Positions 32,862 through 41,002 of a DNA stretch of 64,000 nt are shown one piece after another. Made by a program: the position numbers and the translations under genes. Positions within the stretch are counted from its first letter, which is position 1, and each line of letters opens with the position of its first letter. Location of the stretch: the NCBI GenBank assembly GCA_023953835.1, contig JAMLJB010000001.1, forward strand, positions 3,197,501-3,261,500, read 5' to 3'. The notes under the pieces were generated by a model. It worked only from the letters and a program-made list of their open reading frames with translations. It had not been told where the DNA came from and did no database searches. Origin of the DNA: Rhizobiaceae bacterium (GTDB taxonomy: Bacteria; Pseudomonadota; Alphaproteobacteria; Rhizobiales; Rhizobiaceae).

Positions 32862-34250
32862 ATGGACCATTTCGACCTCGTTGTGATCGGCAGCGGTCCA
32901 TCCGGGCGGCGCGCGGCAATCCAGGCCGCAAAGCTCGGGAAGTCCGTGGTCGTGGTGGACAGGGGTCGCCGTCTGGGCGGCGTTTCGGTGCACACCGGAA
33001 CCATCCCGTCAAAGACCTTGCGCGAAACCGTACTCAACCTTTCTGGTTGGCGCGAGCGCGGCTTCTACGGACGCGGCTATCGCGTCAAGCAGGACATTTC
33101 GATCACCGATCTCGTGCAGCGGCTGCACAAGACGCTCGACCACGAGGTCGAGGTGCTCCAGCATCAGTTCATGCGCAATGGCGTGCGCAACATGCGGGCA
33201 GGCGCGCGCTTCGCCGAGCCGAACCTGCTGACCCTGACGAACGATCACGGCGACACCAGTTCGCTTGCCTTCGATCACGCGCTGATTTCCGTGGGCACCC
33301 GCCCCCATCGGCCCAAGGATGTTCCGTTCGACCGCAAGCATGTGTTCGACAGCGACGAAATGCTGGAGATCGAACGGCTGCCGCGCACCTTGACGGTCAT
33401 CGGGGGAGGCGTCATCGGCGTCGAATATGCGACCATATTTTCGGCGCTCGACGTGCCGGTCACCCTGATCGAGCCGCGCACGTCGATACTCGATTTCATC
33501 GACCGCGAGATCGTCGACGACTTCATGCACCAGATGCGCGACCGCGGAATGCAACTCAGGCTCGGCACCGCCGCCAAGTCCATCGAAGTCAAGAACGGGC
33601 AGGCCGAAGTCATGCTGTCCGACGGGCGGGTCGTGCGCTCGGAAGTCGTGCTCTATGCGGCGGGCAGGAGCGGCAATGTGGAATCGCTCGGGCTCGATGC
33701 AGTGGGTATCGAGGCCGACAACCGGGGCCGCATCAAGGTGGACCCCCTGACATTCCAGACCACGGTTCCGAACATTTATGCGGCGGGCGACGTCATCGGC
33801 TTCCCGAGCCTTGCCTCAACGGCAATGGAGCAGGGCCGGGTGGCGGCCTGCCACGCGTTCGGCGTGTCGCTGCCTCCGGCGCCGGAGACCTTTCCGTACG
33901 GCATCTATGCGGTGCCGGAAATTTCGACCGTCGGTCAGTCGGAGGAGGAAATTCGAAGCAGCGGCATGGCCTATGAAATCGGCGTCGCCCGTTTCCGCGA
34001 AACGTCGCGCGGCCACATCATGGGCGTTGACAGTGGCTTCCTGAAGCTGATTTTCGATCAGGACACGCGCCGCCTGCTGGGCGCGCATATCGTTGGTGAA
34101 GGTGCGACCGAGCTGGTCCATATCGGGCAGGCTGTCATCAATCTCGGCGGCACGGTGGACTTCTTCGTCAACAACACCTTCAACTATCCGACGCTTGCCG
34201 AGGCCTACAAGATTGCGGGCCTCGACGCCTGGAACCGGATGAATCGTTAG
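32862..34250 (+). CDS. sthA: Soluble pyridine nucleotide transhydrogenase SthA
   Basis: A 462-residue FAD-dependent oxidoreductase that interconverts NADPH and NADH in the cytosol. The FAD motif is VVIGSGPSGRRAAIQAAKLG; the NAD motif is VIGGGVIGVEYATIFSALD; the FAD-closing motif is YAAGDVIGFPSLAS. The position of the redox disulfide in the related lipoamide dehydrogenases reads VSVHTGTIPSKTLRE, with no cysteines, as expected for SthA rather than Lpd or glutathione reductase. The start follows GAGGGGACAACC. Confidence 0.93.
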   Translation: MDHFDLVVIGSGPSGRRAAIQAAKLGKSVVVVDRGRRLGGVSVHTGTIPSKTLRETVLNLSGWRERGFYGRGYRVKQDISITDLVQRLHKTLDHEVEVLQHQFMRNGVRNMRAGARFAEPNLLTLTNDHGDTSSLAFDHALISVGTRPHRPKDVPFDRKHVFDSDEMLEIERLPRTLTVIGGGVIGVEYATIFSALDVPVTLIEPRTSILDFIDREIVDDFMHQMRDRGMQLRLGTAAKSIEVKNGQAEVMLSDGRVVRSEVVLYAAGRSGNVESLGLDAVGIEADNRGRIKVDPLTFQTTVPNIYAAGDVIGFPSLASTAMEQGRVAACHAFGVSLPPAPETFPYGIYAVPEISTVGQSEEEIRSSGMAYEIGVARFRETSRGHIMGVDSGFLKLIFDQDTRRLLGAHIVGEGATELVHIGQAVINLGGTVDFFVNNTFNYPTLAEAYKIAGLDAWNRMNR

Positions 34251-34261
34251 ATGATGGATCG

Positions 34262-34738
34262 TTAGATATTGTCGCGCAGCACGACCGTTCCGAGCAGCAG
34301 GTCGTGAACGGTGCGCTTGTAGTCCGTAAACAGCGTTGCCAGCAGGATCAGCGGCGTGAGAACGACATTGCCCGCCCAGAACAGCACCGAATGCACCACA
34401 GCCGTCATGCCGTCGATGGGCGAGCCGTCCATGCGGTAGATCCGCAGCCCCATCATCCTCATGCCGACCGTCGCCTGGTTGGGGCCGCCCATGGTCTGCC
34501 AGATATAAGTCAGCACGATCAGCACGGTGGCCGGGCCGAACACGAAGAACAGCAGCCAGCCCGCGCCGAGCGTTGCGACGCCCAGCAGGAAGAACACCAC
34601 CGCGAGCGCAATCGTCATCGCTCCGACAATCAGGTAGTCGATCACGAACGCCATCATGCGCCGTGTCAGCACGCCGTCGAGGGCGCGCGGATCGTTCAGC
34701 GCAAACGGCGCGTTTGCCGCATAGGTTTCAGTGTTCAT
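34262..34738 (-). CDS. RDD-family membrane protein
   Basis: A 158-residue protein with three or four hydrophobic helices. The RDD family name motif is seen as RRMMAFVIDYLIVG near residue 25, and GGPNQATVGMRMMGLRIYRMDG is the conserved loop. Some RDD proteins act as Na+(K+)/H+ antiporters; others are uncharacterised. The start at MNTETY has GGAG 9 nt upstream; an upstream in-frame ATG (34762) is also possible. It converges with sthA, 11 bp apart. Confidence 0.85.
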   Translation of the reverse strand: MNTETYAANAPFALNDPRALDGVLTRRMMAFVIDYLIVGAMTIALAVVFFLLGVATLGAGWLLFFVFGPATVLIVLTYIWQTMGGPNQATVGMRMMGLRIYRMDGSPIDGMTAVVHSVLFWAGNVVLTPLILLATLFTDYKRTVHDLLLGTVVLRDNI

Positions 34739-34792
34739 CGGCAGGCGCTCCACTCTGTCCATGCCGCATAAATGGGCATTTCACGTCCGCAT

Positions 34793-35836
34793 TCAAGCGC
34801 GCTCGCCAGCCAGCAATTTCGCGACTTCCGGCGCGAAATAGGTCAGGATGCCGTCACATCCCGCGCGCTTGAACGCCAGCAGGCTTTCCAGCATCGCGCG
34901 CTCGCCGTCGATCCAGCCATTCTCGGCCGCCGCCCTTATCATCGCATACTCGCCGGACACCTGATAGGCGAACATCGGCACGTTGAACTCGTTCTTCAGC
35001 GTGCGGATGATGTCGAGATAGGGCAGGCCGGGCTTGACCATCAGCATGTCCGCGCCTTCGGCAAGATCCTGCTCGGCCTCGCGCACCGCTTCGGCGGCGT
35101 TCGCCGGGTCTAGATAATAGGTTTTCTTGTCGCCCTTCAGCAGGCCCTTGGTGCCGATCGCCTCGCGATAGGGACCGTAGAAGGCCGAGGCGAACTTCGT
35201 CGCGTAGGACATGATCGCCACGTCCTGGAAGCCGCCAGCGTCGAGCGCCTCGCGGATCGCGCCGATGCGCCCGTCCATCATGTCGGAGGGCGCGATGATG
35301 TCCGCGCCCGCCGCCGCCTGCAACACGGCAGCCGCGGCGACCTGCTCCACGGTCTCGTCGTTGACGATGACACCGTCACGCAGGATGCCGTCATGGCCAT
35401 GGTCGGTGAACGGATCGAGCGCGACATCGGTGATGACGCCGATTTCCGGCACGGCTTCCTTGATGGCGCGCGTGGCGCGGTTGATGAGGTTGTCGGCGTC
35501 GAGGATATGCGAACCCGTCACGTCCTTGCGCGAGGCATCGACACGCGGAAACGTCGCCAGCGCCGGAATGCCCAGCCGCGCCGCGCGTTCCGCTTCCTTC
35601 ACCGCCACGTCGACGCTCAGGCACTCGACGCCGGGCATCGCCGCAATCGGCTCTCGCACGCCAACGCCGTCCACGAGGAAGATCGGCCAGATCAGGTCGG
35701 CGACCGTCAGGCGGCTTTCCTGCACCAGCCGTCGCGACCAGTCCGCCTTGCGCATGCGCCTCAGCCGTCGCGATCCGGTGATCTCGTCGACGCTGCGATG
35801 GCCCATCGCGGCCTTCAGGGGGCTGTGCTTGTTCAT
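34793..35836 (-). CDS. hemB: Delta-aminolevulinic acid dehydratase (porphobilinogen synthase), Mg-type
   Basis: A 347-residue enzyme that condenses two 5-aminolevulinate molecules in haem synthesis. The active-site lysines are in MSYATKFASAFYGPYR and MLMVKPGLPYLD, and SDMMDGRIGAIREAL is intact. At the position of the zinc-binding triple cysteine of E. coli/human enzymes the sequence reads VALDPFTDHGHDG, with Asp/Ala instead of Cys, the known magnesium-dependent type of rhizobia and pseudomonads. The ATG (MNKHSPLK) follows CAGAGG; a GTG five codons upstream is an alternative. Confidence 0.95.
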   Translation of the reverse strand: MNKHSPLKAAMGHRSVDEITGSRRLRRMRKADWSRRLVQESRLTVADLIWPIFLVDGVGVREPIAAMPGVECLSVDVAVKEAERAARLGIPALATFPRVDASRKDVTGSHILDADNLINRATRAIKEAVPEIGVITDVALDPFTDHGHDGILRDGVIVNDETVEQVAAAAVLQAAAGADIIAPSDMMDGRIGAIREALDAGGFQDVAIMSYATKFASAFYGPYREAIGTKGLLKGDKKTYYLDPANAAEAVREAEQDLAEGADMLMVKPGLPYLDIIRTLKNEFNVPMFAYQVSGEYAMIRAAAENGWIDGERAMLESLLAFKRAGCDGILTYFAPEVAKLLAGERA

Positions 35837-35977
35837 GGCTGCCTCTGGCACTCACTGGATGGCGTGGCTTCTAGCACGTCGCACGCTGTCATACCAATGC
35901 GGCGCTGCGCCGCCTCTCCCATTGACGCGCATGGCCGTGCCGCGTAACTCGCATTTGAGGATTCAGGGGATCAGCTG

Positions 35978-37033
35978 ATGGCGATGGAAGCCAGGGGTGC
36001 GGACTTCGGCGGTGGCGAGGACGTGCGCTTCGAGCATTTGGGCGCTGCCGGGATCATCACGCTCACCCGGCCGAACGCGCTGAACGCGCTCAACCATCGC
36101 ATGGTCAAGGCCATTTCGGCGGCGCTCGGCGCATGGGAGCGCAACGCCAATGTCGCGCTGGTCGTCATCAAGGGCGAGGGCAGGGCGTTTTCGGCGGGCG
36201 GCGACCTCATGGCCATCTACAATGGCCGCGCAAATCCTCCGGTCGAGTTCTTCGCCGACGAATATCGCCTGAACGTCCAGATCGAGAAGTTCCGCAAGCC
36301 TTACATCGCCCTGATCGACGGCATCGTCATGGGTGGCGGCGTCGGGCTTTCCTTCCACGGCTCGCACCGGGTGATGACCGAGAACGCCCAGTTCGCAATG
36401 CCGGAGGTCGGCATCGGCTTTTTCCCCGATGTCGGCGGCAGTCATCTCCTGCCGGACCTTGCCGACAATTTCGGCATGTATCTCGGCCTGACCGGCACGC
36501 GGATCAAATGGGGAGACGCGCTGTGGTCGGGACTGGCCACGCATCCGGTCAAGTCCGAACATCTCGGCGCGCTTCTGGAGATGCTCGCGCGCAACGGCGA
36601 GGCCGAGGGCGTGCTGCGCAATTTTTTCACCATGCCGCCGCGTGAAACGCCGCGCGAGATCTGGGAGAAGATCGACGGGTGGTTCGGCGAGCCGACGCTC
36701 GACGCAATCTTTGCAGCGCTGGAGAAGAACGCCGGCGACGCGGAGGCCGACAAGATCCTTGCAACGCTCAGGACCAAATCGCCCACCAGCCTGCGCGTCA
36801 CCTTCCAGGAAATCGCACGCGGGCTGTCGCATTCCATGGAAGAGTGCATGAGAATGGAGTTCCGCATCGTCAACCGCATGCTGGCGGGCCATGATTTCTA
36901 CGAGGGCATCCGGGCGGCGATTGTCGACAAGGGGGCGACGCCGGTCTGGGATCCGGCATCGATAAAGCAGGTCTCGCAAGCCGATGCCGATGCCTATTTC
37001 GCGCCGTTGCCGGGGGGAGACCTGACGTTTTGA
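35978..37033 (+). CDS. Enoyl-CoA hydratase/isomerase family, 3-hydroxyisobutyryl-CoA hydrolase-like
   Basis: A 351-residue crotonase-fold protein. Features include LTRPNALNALNHRMVKAI, the oxyanion-hole segments GRAFSAGGDLMAIY and GIVMGGGVGLSFHG, and MPEVGIGFFPDVGGSHLL. The length, the FSAGGDL and GGGVGLS motifs and the C-terminal MRMEFRIVNRML region fit 3-hydroxyisobutyryl-CoA hydrolase (valine breakdown) better than a plain enoyl-CoA hydratase. The stop overlaps the DUF6163 gene start (TTGA), so these two are coupled. Confidence 0.87.
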   Translation: MAMEARGADFGGGEDVRFEHLGAAGIITLTRPNALNALNHRMVKAISAALGAWERNANVALVVIKGEGRAFSAGGDLMAIYNGRANPPVEFFADEYRLNVQIEKFRKPYIALIDGIVMGGGVGLSFHGSHRVMTENAQFAMPEVGIGFFPDVGGSHLLPDLADNFGMYLGLTGTRIKWGDALWSGLATHPVKSEHLGALLEMLARNGEAEGVLRNFFTMPPRETPREIWEKIDGWFGEPTLDAIFAALEKNAGDAEADKILATLRTKSPTSLRVTFQEIARGLSHSMEECMRMEFRIVNRMLAGHDFYEGIRAAIVDKGATPVWDPASIKQVSQADADAYFAPLPGGDLTF

Positions 37034-37455
37034 ACGCCTTCTCCACACGCCGCGCCCGCATCGAGCCGTCAAGCGCGGAACTTGCGTTCGTGTGGTTCCA
37101 GCGCGTGATCGCGGGCTACTGCCTGCTGTTCGGCGTTCTCTACTGGATCAGGCTGATCGGCTATCATCCCGGCATGCTCTGGCGCTTCGACCTGATGCCG
37201 ATCTACTGGCAGGTGGCCAGCGTCTGCCTCGCCTGCTTCTTTCCCTTTGCGGCCATCGGCCTTTGGATGACCGCATCGTGGGGCGCGGCGGTGTGGTTCA
37301 TCTGCGCCGTGGCCGAAACCGCGATGTATGTCGTCTATCCGCATATATTCGGCTATCGGCTGCCCATCGTGGGCGCCCATGTCGCTGCAATATCCATCTA
37401 TGCGATCCTCTGGTACCTCGTCTATCGCGGGCGCAAGGCCGCGCAGGACGAATAG
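37030..37455 (+). CDS. DUF6163 family membrane protein
   Basis: A 141-residue protein with about four hydrophobic segments (VIAGYCLLFGVLYWIRLIGY, VASVCLACFFPFAAIGLWMT, AVWFICAVAETAMYVVY, AAISIYAILWYLVY). I know it only as a conserved alphaproteobacterial family of unknown function that commonly lies between an enoyl-CoA hydratase gene and the LdtR regulator, as here. The start is a TTG that overlaps the upstream stop by 4 bp. A cell-envelope role is suggested only by the neighbours. Confidence 0.8.
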   Translation: MNAFSTRRARIEPSSAELAFVWFQRVIAGYCLLFGVLYWIRLIGYHPGMLWRFDLMPIYWQVASVCLACFFPFAAIGLWMTASWGAAVWFICAVAETAMYVVYPHIFGYRLPIVGAHVAAISIYAILWYLVYRGRKAAQDE

Positions 37456-37526
37456 CCGGCTCGGCAAAAGTTAAGAAAGTTTGCTCGACAAACCCTTTCT
37501 TAACCCTGTTTGGAAACCTCCTCTTT

Positions 37527-37542
37527 TTAACCTTCCGTTAAC
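37527..37542 (+). promoter_or_regulatory. Candidate CtrA binding site upstream of ldtR
   Basis: The sequence TTAACCTTCCGTTAAC fits the full CtrA consensus TTAA-N7-TTAA(C) exactly. It lies 100 bp upstream of the ldtR start in an intergenic region that also has half-sites at 37471 (TTAAG) and 37500 (TTAAC). CtrA is the master cell-cycle response regulator of alphaproteobacteria. Binding is predicted, not shown. Confidence 0.55.
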
Positions 37543-37641
37543 GCTGGCGTTTAAGTCGAATTTTATGGGTGGCGGTTACCGTTCGGGACAAGGTGGCACA
37601 AAAACAAAAAGCCACCGGGCGACAAACGAAAGGTAATAACC

Positions 37642-38157
37642 ATGATCAACTCGCGTCCGGCGGCGACACCCGCCCCCGCGTCTGGCGATCGCCGTGAGGC
37701 TATTCGCACGCTATACATGGAATCTCTTCAACTTGTTGAAAGACTTCATCGCCGTTTGCTTGATGTCATCAAGGATGAATTTGAGCGCAACGGCCGGTCG
37801 GACATCAATGCGATCCAGGCGCTGCTGTTGTTCAACATCGGCAATGCGGAGCTGACGGCGGGCGAATTGCGCTCGCGCGGCTACTATCTCGGCTCGAACG
37901 TGTCCTACAATCTGAAGAAGCTGGTCGATCTCGGCTTCATCAATCACCAGCGTTCGCGCATCGACCGCCGCTCGGTCCGCATCAGCTTGACGCCGAAGGG
38001 GCAGGACATCGCGGAAGTCGTCGGCAAGCTCTATGAGCGCCATATCGGCTCCATCGAGCAGGTCGGCGGCATCAACCAGGACGAGTTCAAGCAGATGAAC
38101 CGCGCGCTCCAGCGGCTCGACCGCTTCTGGAACGACACCATCGCATACCGCATGTGA
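37642..38157 (+). CDS. ldtR: LdtR, MarR-family winged-helix regulator of L,D-transpeptidase
   Basis: A 171-residue MarR-type regulator. The winged helix spans about residues 55-125 (NAIQALLLFNIGNAELTAGEL, recognition helix YYLGSNVSYNLKKLVDLGF, wing INHQRSRIDRRSVRISLT). Its closest described relative that I recognise is LdtR of Candidatus Liberibacter asiaticus, which activates an L,D-transpeptidase gene and affects osmotic tolerance. An L,D-transpeptidase follows about 310 bp downstream on the same strand. The start ATG has AAAGGTAATAACC upstream. A CtrA-like site precedes it. Confidence 0.93.
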   Translation: MINSRPAATPAPASGDRREAIRTLYMESLQLVERLHRRLLDVIKDEFERNGRSDINAIQALLLFNIGNAELTAGELRSRGYYLGSNVSYNLKKLVDLGFINHQRSRIDRRSVRISLTPKGQDIAEVVGKLYERHIGSIEQVGGINQDEFKQMNRALQRLDRFWNDTIAYRM

Positions 38158-38468
38158 TACGCAGCGCCACGTTTTGCCTGTCGCCCGACGGCGCCTCCGG
38201 CAGGAGGCGCCCGCGGGTGCCCTGCGTTGCTATTGTGTCACGCTTTGCGTGGCTTGCTCGCGGCTTTGCCGTCGCTCACATGCTTGTGGGTTGAATGGGC
38301 CTAACTAAGGCCATAATCACATGGCTACGCAGATTTCATCGAGGGAAATCACGCCTATAGGCTGGCGGCGCATCGGACAGGCCGCTCCGCGTGAAGGCGC
38401 ACGGTGAATTAATGTTAAGGTTGACGCTTTAAAAACGCCCGACCTACATTCCGTTACAGGTGGACGCA
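38158..38468 (+). promoter_or_regulatory. ldtR-ldtP intergenic region with a GC hairpin and a candidate promoter
   Basis: No gene is seen in these 311 bp. A perfect 9-bp GC-rich hairpin, GGCGCCTCC-ggca-GGAGGCGCC, lies at 38190-38211 just after ldtR but lacks a T-run, so it may be an mRNA 3'-end structure rather than an intrinsic terminator. A candidate promoter sits at 38421-38450: TTGACG, 18-bp spacer, TACATT. The spacer contains ACGCTTTAAAAACGC, an imperfect dyad around TTTAAA, which could be the LdtR operator. A short dyad CACGC-ttt-GCGTG is at 38239-38251. Confidence 0.4.
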
Positions 38469-39740
38469 GTGGATTTGAACAAGAGCAGACGCTTCTTCTT
38501 GGCTGGAACGGGAGCGCTCGCGCTTTCGGCAATCGCTCGTGGCGCGATGGCGCAGGAACAGGACTTCCTTCTCGACGTGTTGGCATCGCCGCGTCGCGGA
38601 AACTGGGACGACACGTTCGACGCGCAGGTTTCGGCCAGCGGCCAGCAGACCAAGATTTCCACCACCCTCCCGATTTTCTCGCCGCAGACCATCGCCTACA
38701 CGCAACAGGCGATCAACGACTACCGCAACCTCGCCGCGCAGGGCGGCTGGCCGCAGGTGCCGTCAACCAAGAAGCTGCAGATCGGCGTGACCGATCCGGA
38801 TGTGCAGGCGCTGCGCCAGCGGCTGATCGCGTCGGGCGACCTCGCTCGTGAAGCCGGTGTCTCGTCCGCCTTCGACACCTATGTCGATGCGGCGTTGAAG
38901 CGGTTCCAGAAGCGCCATGGCCTGCCTGCCGACGGCGTGACCGGCAAATACACCTTTGCCGCCCTGAACATTTCGGCGCAGGTGCGCCTTGGCCAGCTTG
39001 AGACCAATCTTGTGCGTCTCCAGTCGACCCCCGATCTCGGTCATCGCTATGTGCTGGTCAACATTCCCGCTGCGCAGGTCGAAGCCGTCGAAAACGGCCG
39101 CGTGGTGCTGCGCCATACCGCCATTGTCGGCAAGATCGACCGCCAGACGCCGGTTGTGAACTCCAAGATCAACGAAATCATCATCAATCCCTACTGGAAC
39201 GCGCCGGAATCGATCATCCGCAAGGACATCATTCCGCTGATGCGGAAGAACCCGAATTACCTGACCGACAACAACATCCATATCATCGGCCCGGACGGGC
39301 AGGAGATTCCGCCGGAATCGATCGACTGGAACACCGAGGAAGCCGCGCGCTACCGCATGCGGCAGGACCCGGGCAAGATCAACGCGATGGCATCGGTGAA
39401 GATCAACTTCCCGTCGCCGGACGGCGTCTACATGCACGACACCCCGACGCAGAGCCTGTTCAACAAGCTGATGCGCTTCGACTCTTCGGGATGCGTGCGC
39501 GTGCAGAATGTGCGCGACCTCGTGACCTGGATCCTGAAGAACACGCCGGGCTGGAACCGCCAGCAGATCGAGGCCGCGATCAAGGCGGGCGAGAACAATC
39601 CCATCTCCGTTGCGGACCCTGTGCCGGTCCACTTCCTTTATGTCTCGGCATGGTCCACCGGACCCGGCGTCGTGCAGTTCCGCGACGACATTTACGGTCG
39701 CGACGGGGTGGACGAGCTGCAGATCACTTCAGCGCTCTAA
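38469..39740 (+). CDS. ldtP: L,D-transpeptidase (LdtP-like) with twin-arginine signal and peptidoglycan-binding domain
   Basis: A 423-residue periplasmic enzyme. The N-terminus NKSRRFFLAGTGALALSAIA fits the Tat signal S-R-R-x-F-L, ending near RGAMAQ. A peptidoglycan-binding domain lies at about 95-175 (RFQKRHGLPADGVTGKYTFAAL). The YkuD domain at about 190-385 has the catalytic MHDTPTQSLFN and SSGCVRVQN; the SSGC variant is also seen in E. coli YcbB. It is the expected target of LdtR. The GTG at MDLNKSRR has AGGTGG at good spacing; another GTG at 38460 would add three residues. A strong terminator follows. Confidence 0.9.
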   Translation: MDLNKSRRFFLAGTGALALSAIARGAMAQEQDFLLDVLASPRRGNWDDTFDAQVSASGQQTKISTTLPIFSPQTIAYTQQAINDYRNLAAQGGWPQVPSTKKLQIGVTDPDVQALRQRLIASGDLAREAGVSSAFDTYVDAALKRFQKRHGLPADGVTGKYTFAALNISAQVRLGQLETNLVRLQSTPDLGHRYVLVNIPAAQVEAVENGRVVLRHTAIVGKIDRQTPVVNSKINEIIINPYWNAPESIIRKDIIPLMRKNPNYLTDNNIHIIGPDGQEIPPESIDWNTEEAARYRMRQDPGKINAMASVKINFPSPDGVYMHDTPTQSLFNKLMRFDSSGCVRVQNVRDLVTWILKNTPGWNRQQIEAAIKAGENNPISVADPVPVHFLYVSAWSTGPGVVQFRDDIYGRDGVDELQITSAL

Positions 39741-39760
39741 TGCTTTGAAATTAAACAGAA

Positions 39761-39789
39761 AGCCGTCCGAAAATCCGGGCGGCTTTTTT
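39761..39789 (+). terminator. Rho-independent terminator after ldtP
   Basis: The 9-bp stem AGCCGTCCG / CGGGCGGCT (one T-G wobble) with loop AAAATC is followed by TTTTTT. It starts 20 bp after the ldtP stop and separates ldtP from ddl, whose TTG start lies 41 bp further on. Confidence 0.9.
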
Positions 39790-39829
39790 CTTGTCCATTC
39801 TTCCGGACCCCTTCCGCGCGAGGCTGACT

Positions 39830-40906
39830 TTGACCGACATTTCCGGCAGGTTGCGTATTGGCGTACTGTTCGGCGGCCGTTCCGCCGAGCACGATGTCTC
39901 GGTGCTGTCGGCCACCAATGTCATGAAGGCGCTGTCGCCGGCCCGGTACGAAGCGGTTCCGATCTATGTGGCGCGCGATGGCCGATGGCTCCTCAGCGCA
40001 TTTGAAAACGGCGTGCTGGCAAAGCCGTTGGACGGAAAGAGACTCGCTCTGCTGCCGGGCGGGCAGGGGCAGGGGATCGTGCTTGCCGAAGACGGCGCGA
40101 CGGCGCTTTTTCCGAAAATCGACATCCTCTTTCCCGTCCTGCATGGACTTCATGGTGAAGACGGTGCGGTGCAGGGCCTTGCGGAGGTTTGCGGCGTGCC
40201 GCTGGCTGGCTGCGGAATACTCGGCTCGGCCAACGCGCTCGACAAGGATATCGCAAAGCGGCTGATGAAAGAGGCGGGCATTCCCTCGGCGGAAGCGGTC
40301 ACGATTCATCCGGGCCATGCGCCCGCCTTCGAGGAGCTTCGACAGGCGCTCGGCCTGCCTGTTTTCATCAAGCCCGCGCGGCAGGGGTCATCCGTTGGCG
40401 TCAGCAAGGTGTCGACCGCCGCAGAGTACGATGCCGCGCTTGCCGAAGGTTTTCGCCACGACAACAAGCTGCTTGCCGAAGCATTTATTCAGGGCCGCGA
40501 AATCGAATGCGCCGTTCTGGAAGATGAGGATGGCGCGTTGTTCGTGTCGCGAACCGGCGAGATTGTCCCGGCACAGAGCCACGGGTTCTATACTTATGAC
40601 GCCAAATATATCGACGAGGACGGCGCGGCGCTGAAGGTGCCGGCGGAACTGCCGCAGGAAGTCGAGGACAAGGTGCGCGCGCTGGCGCTGCGCGCCTTTC
40701 GGGCGCTCGGCTGCGACGGCATGGCGCGCGCGGATTTCTTTGTCACTCCGGACATGCGCATACTGGTCAACGAACTGAACACCATTCCGGGCTTCACCGA
40801 CATCAGCATGTATTCGAAGGTGATGGGCGCGAGCGGTGTCGGTTATGCCGAGATCATCGATCGCCTTGTCGCCCACGGGCTGGCTCGCGCGGGACGCAAG
40901 CTTTGA
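39830..40906 (+). CDS. ddl: D-alanine--D-alanine ligase
   Basis: A 358-residue ATP-grasp ligase that makes D-Ala-D-Ala for peptidoglycan. The N-terminal motif is GVLFGGRSAEHDVSVLSA. ATP-grasp parts include FIKPARQGSSVGVSKV, EAFIQGREIECAVLED and LVNELNTIPGFTDISMY near the C-terminus. A TTG start with GAGG 6 nt upstream is chosen. A TTG 13 codons earlier directly abuts the ldtP terminator and is unlikely. It may be of the DdlA type, as the insert with SHGFYTYDAKYID suggests. Together with the neighbouring L,D-transpeptidase it makes a cell-wall cluster. Confidence 0.95.
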   Translation: MTDISGRLRIGVLFGGRSAEHDVSVLSATNVMKALSPARYEAVPIYVARDGRWLLSAFENGVLAKPLDGKRLALLPGGQGQGIVLAEDGATALFPKIDILFPVLHGLHGEDGAVQGLAEVCGVPLAGCGILGSANALDKDIAKRLMKEAGIPSAEAVTIHPGHAPAFEELRQALGLPVFIKPARQGSSVGVSKVSTAAEYDAALAEGFRHDNKLLAEAFIQGREIECAVLEDEDGALFVSRTGEIVPAQSHGFYTYDAKYIDEDGAALKVPAELPQEVEDKVRALALRAFRALGCDGMARADFFVTPDMRILVNELNTIPGFTDISMYSKVMGASGVGYAEIIDRLVAHGLARAGRKL

Positions 40907-41002
40907 GCCCGATGTCGGCCTCGTAAAATCCGCTCGCAAAATCCCCCGTTTCGGGACAGAACTGTTGCATTCGATCTTGCCCGCAAAGGCAGCGCGCGAA
41001 GC

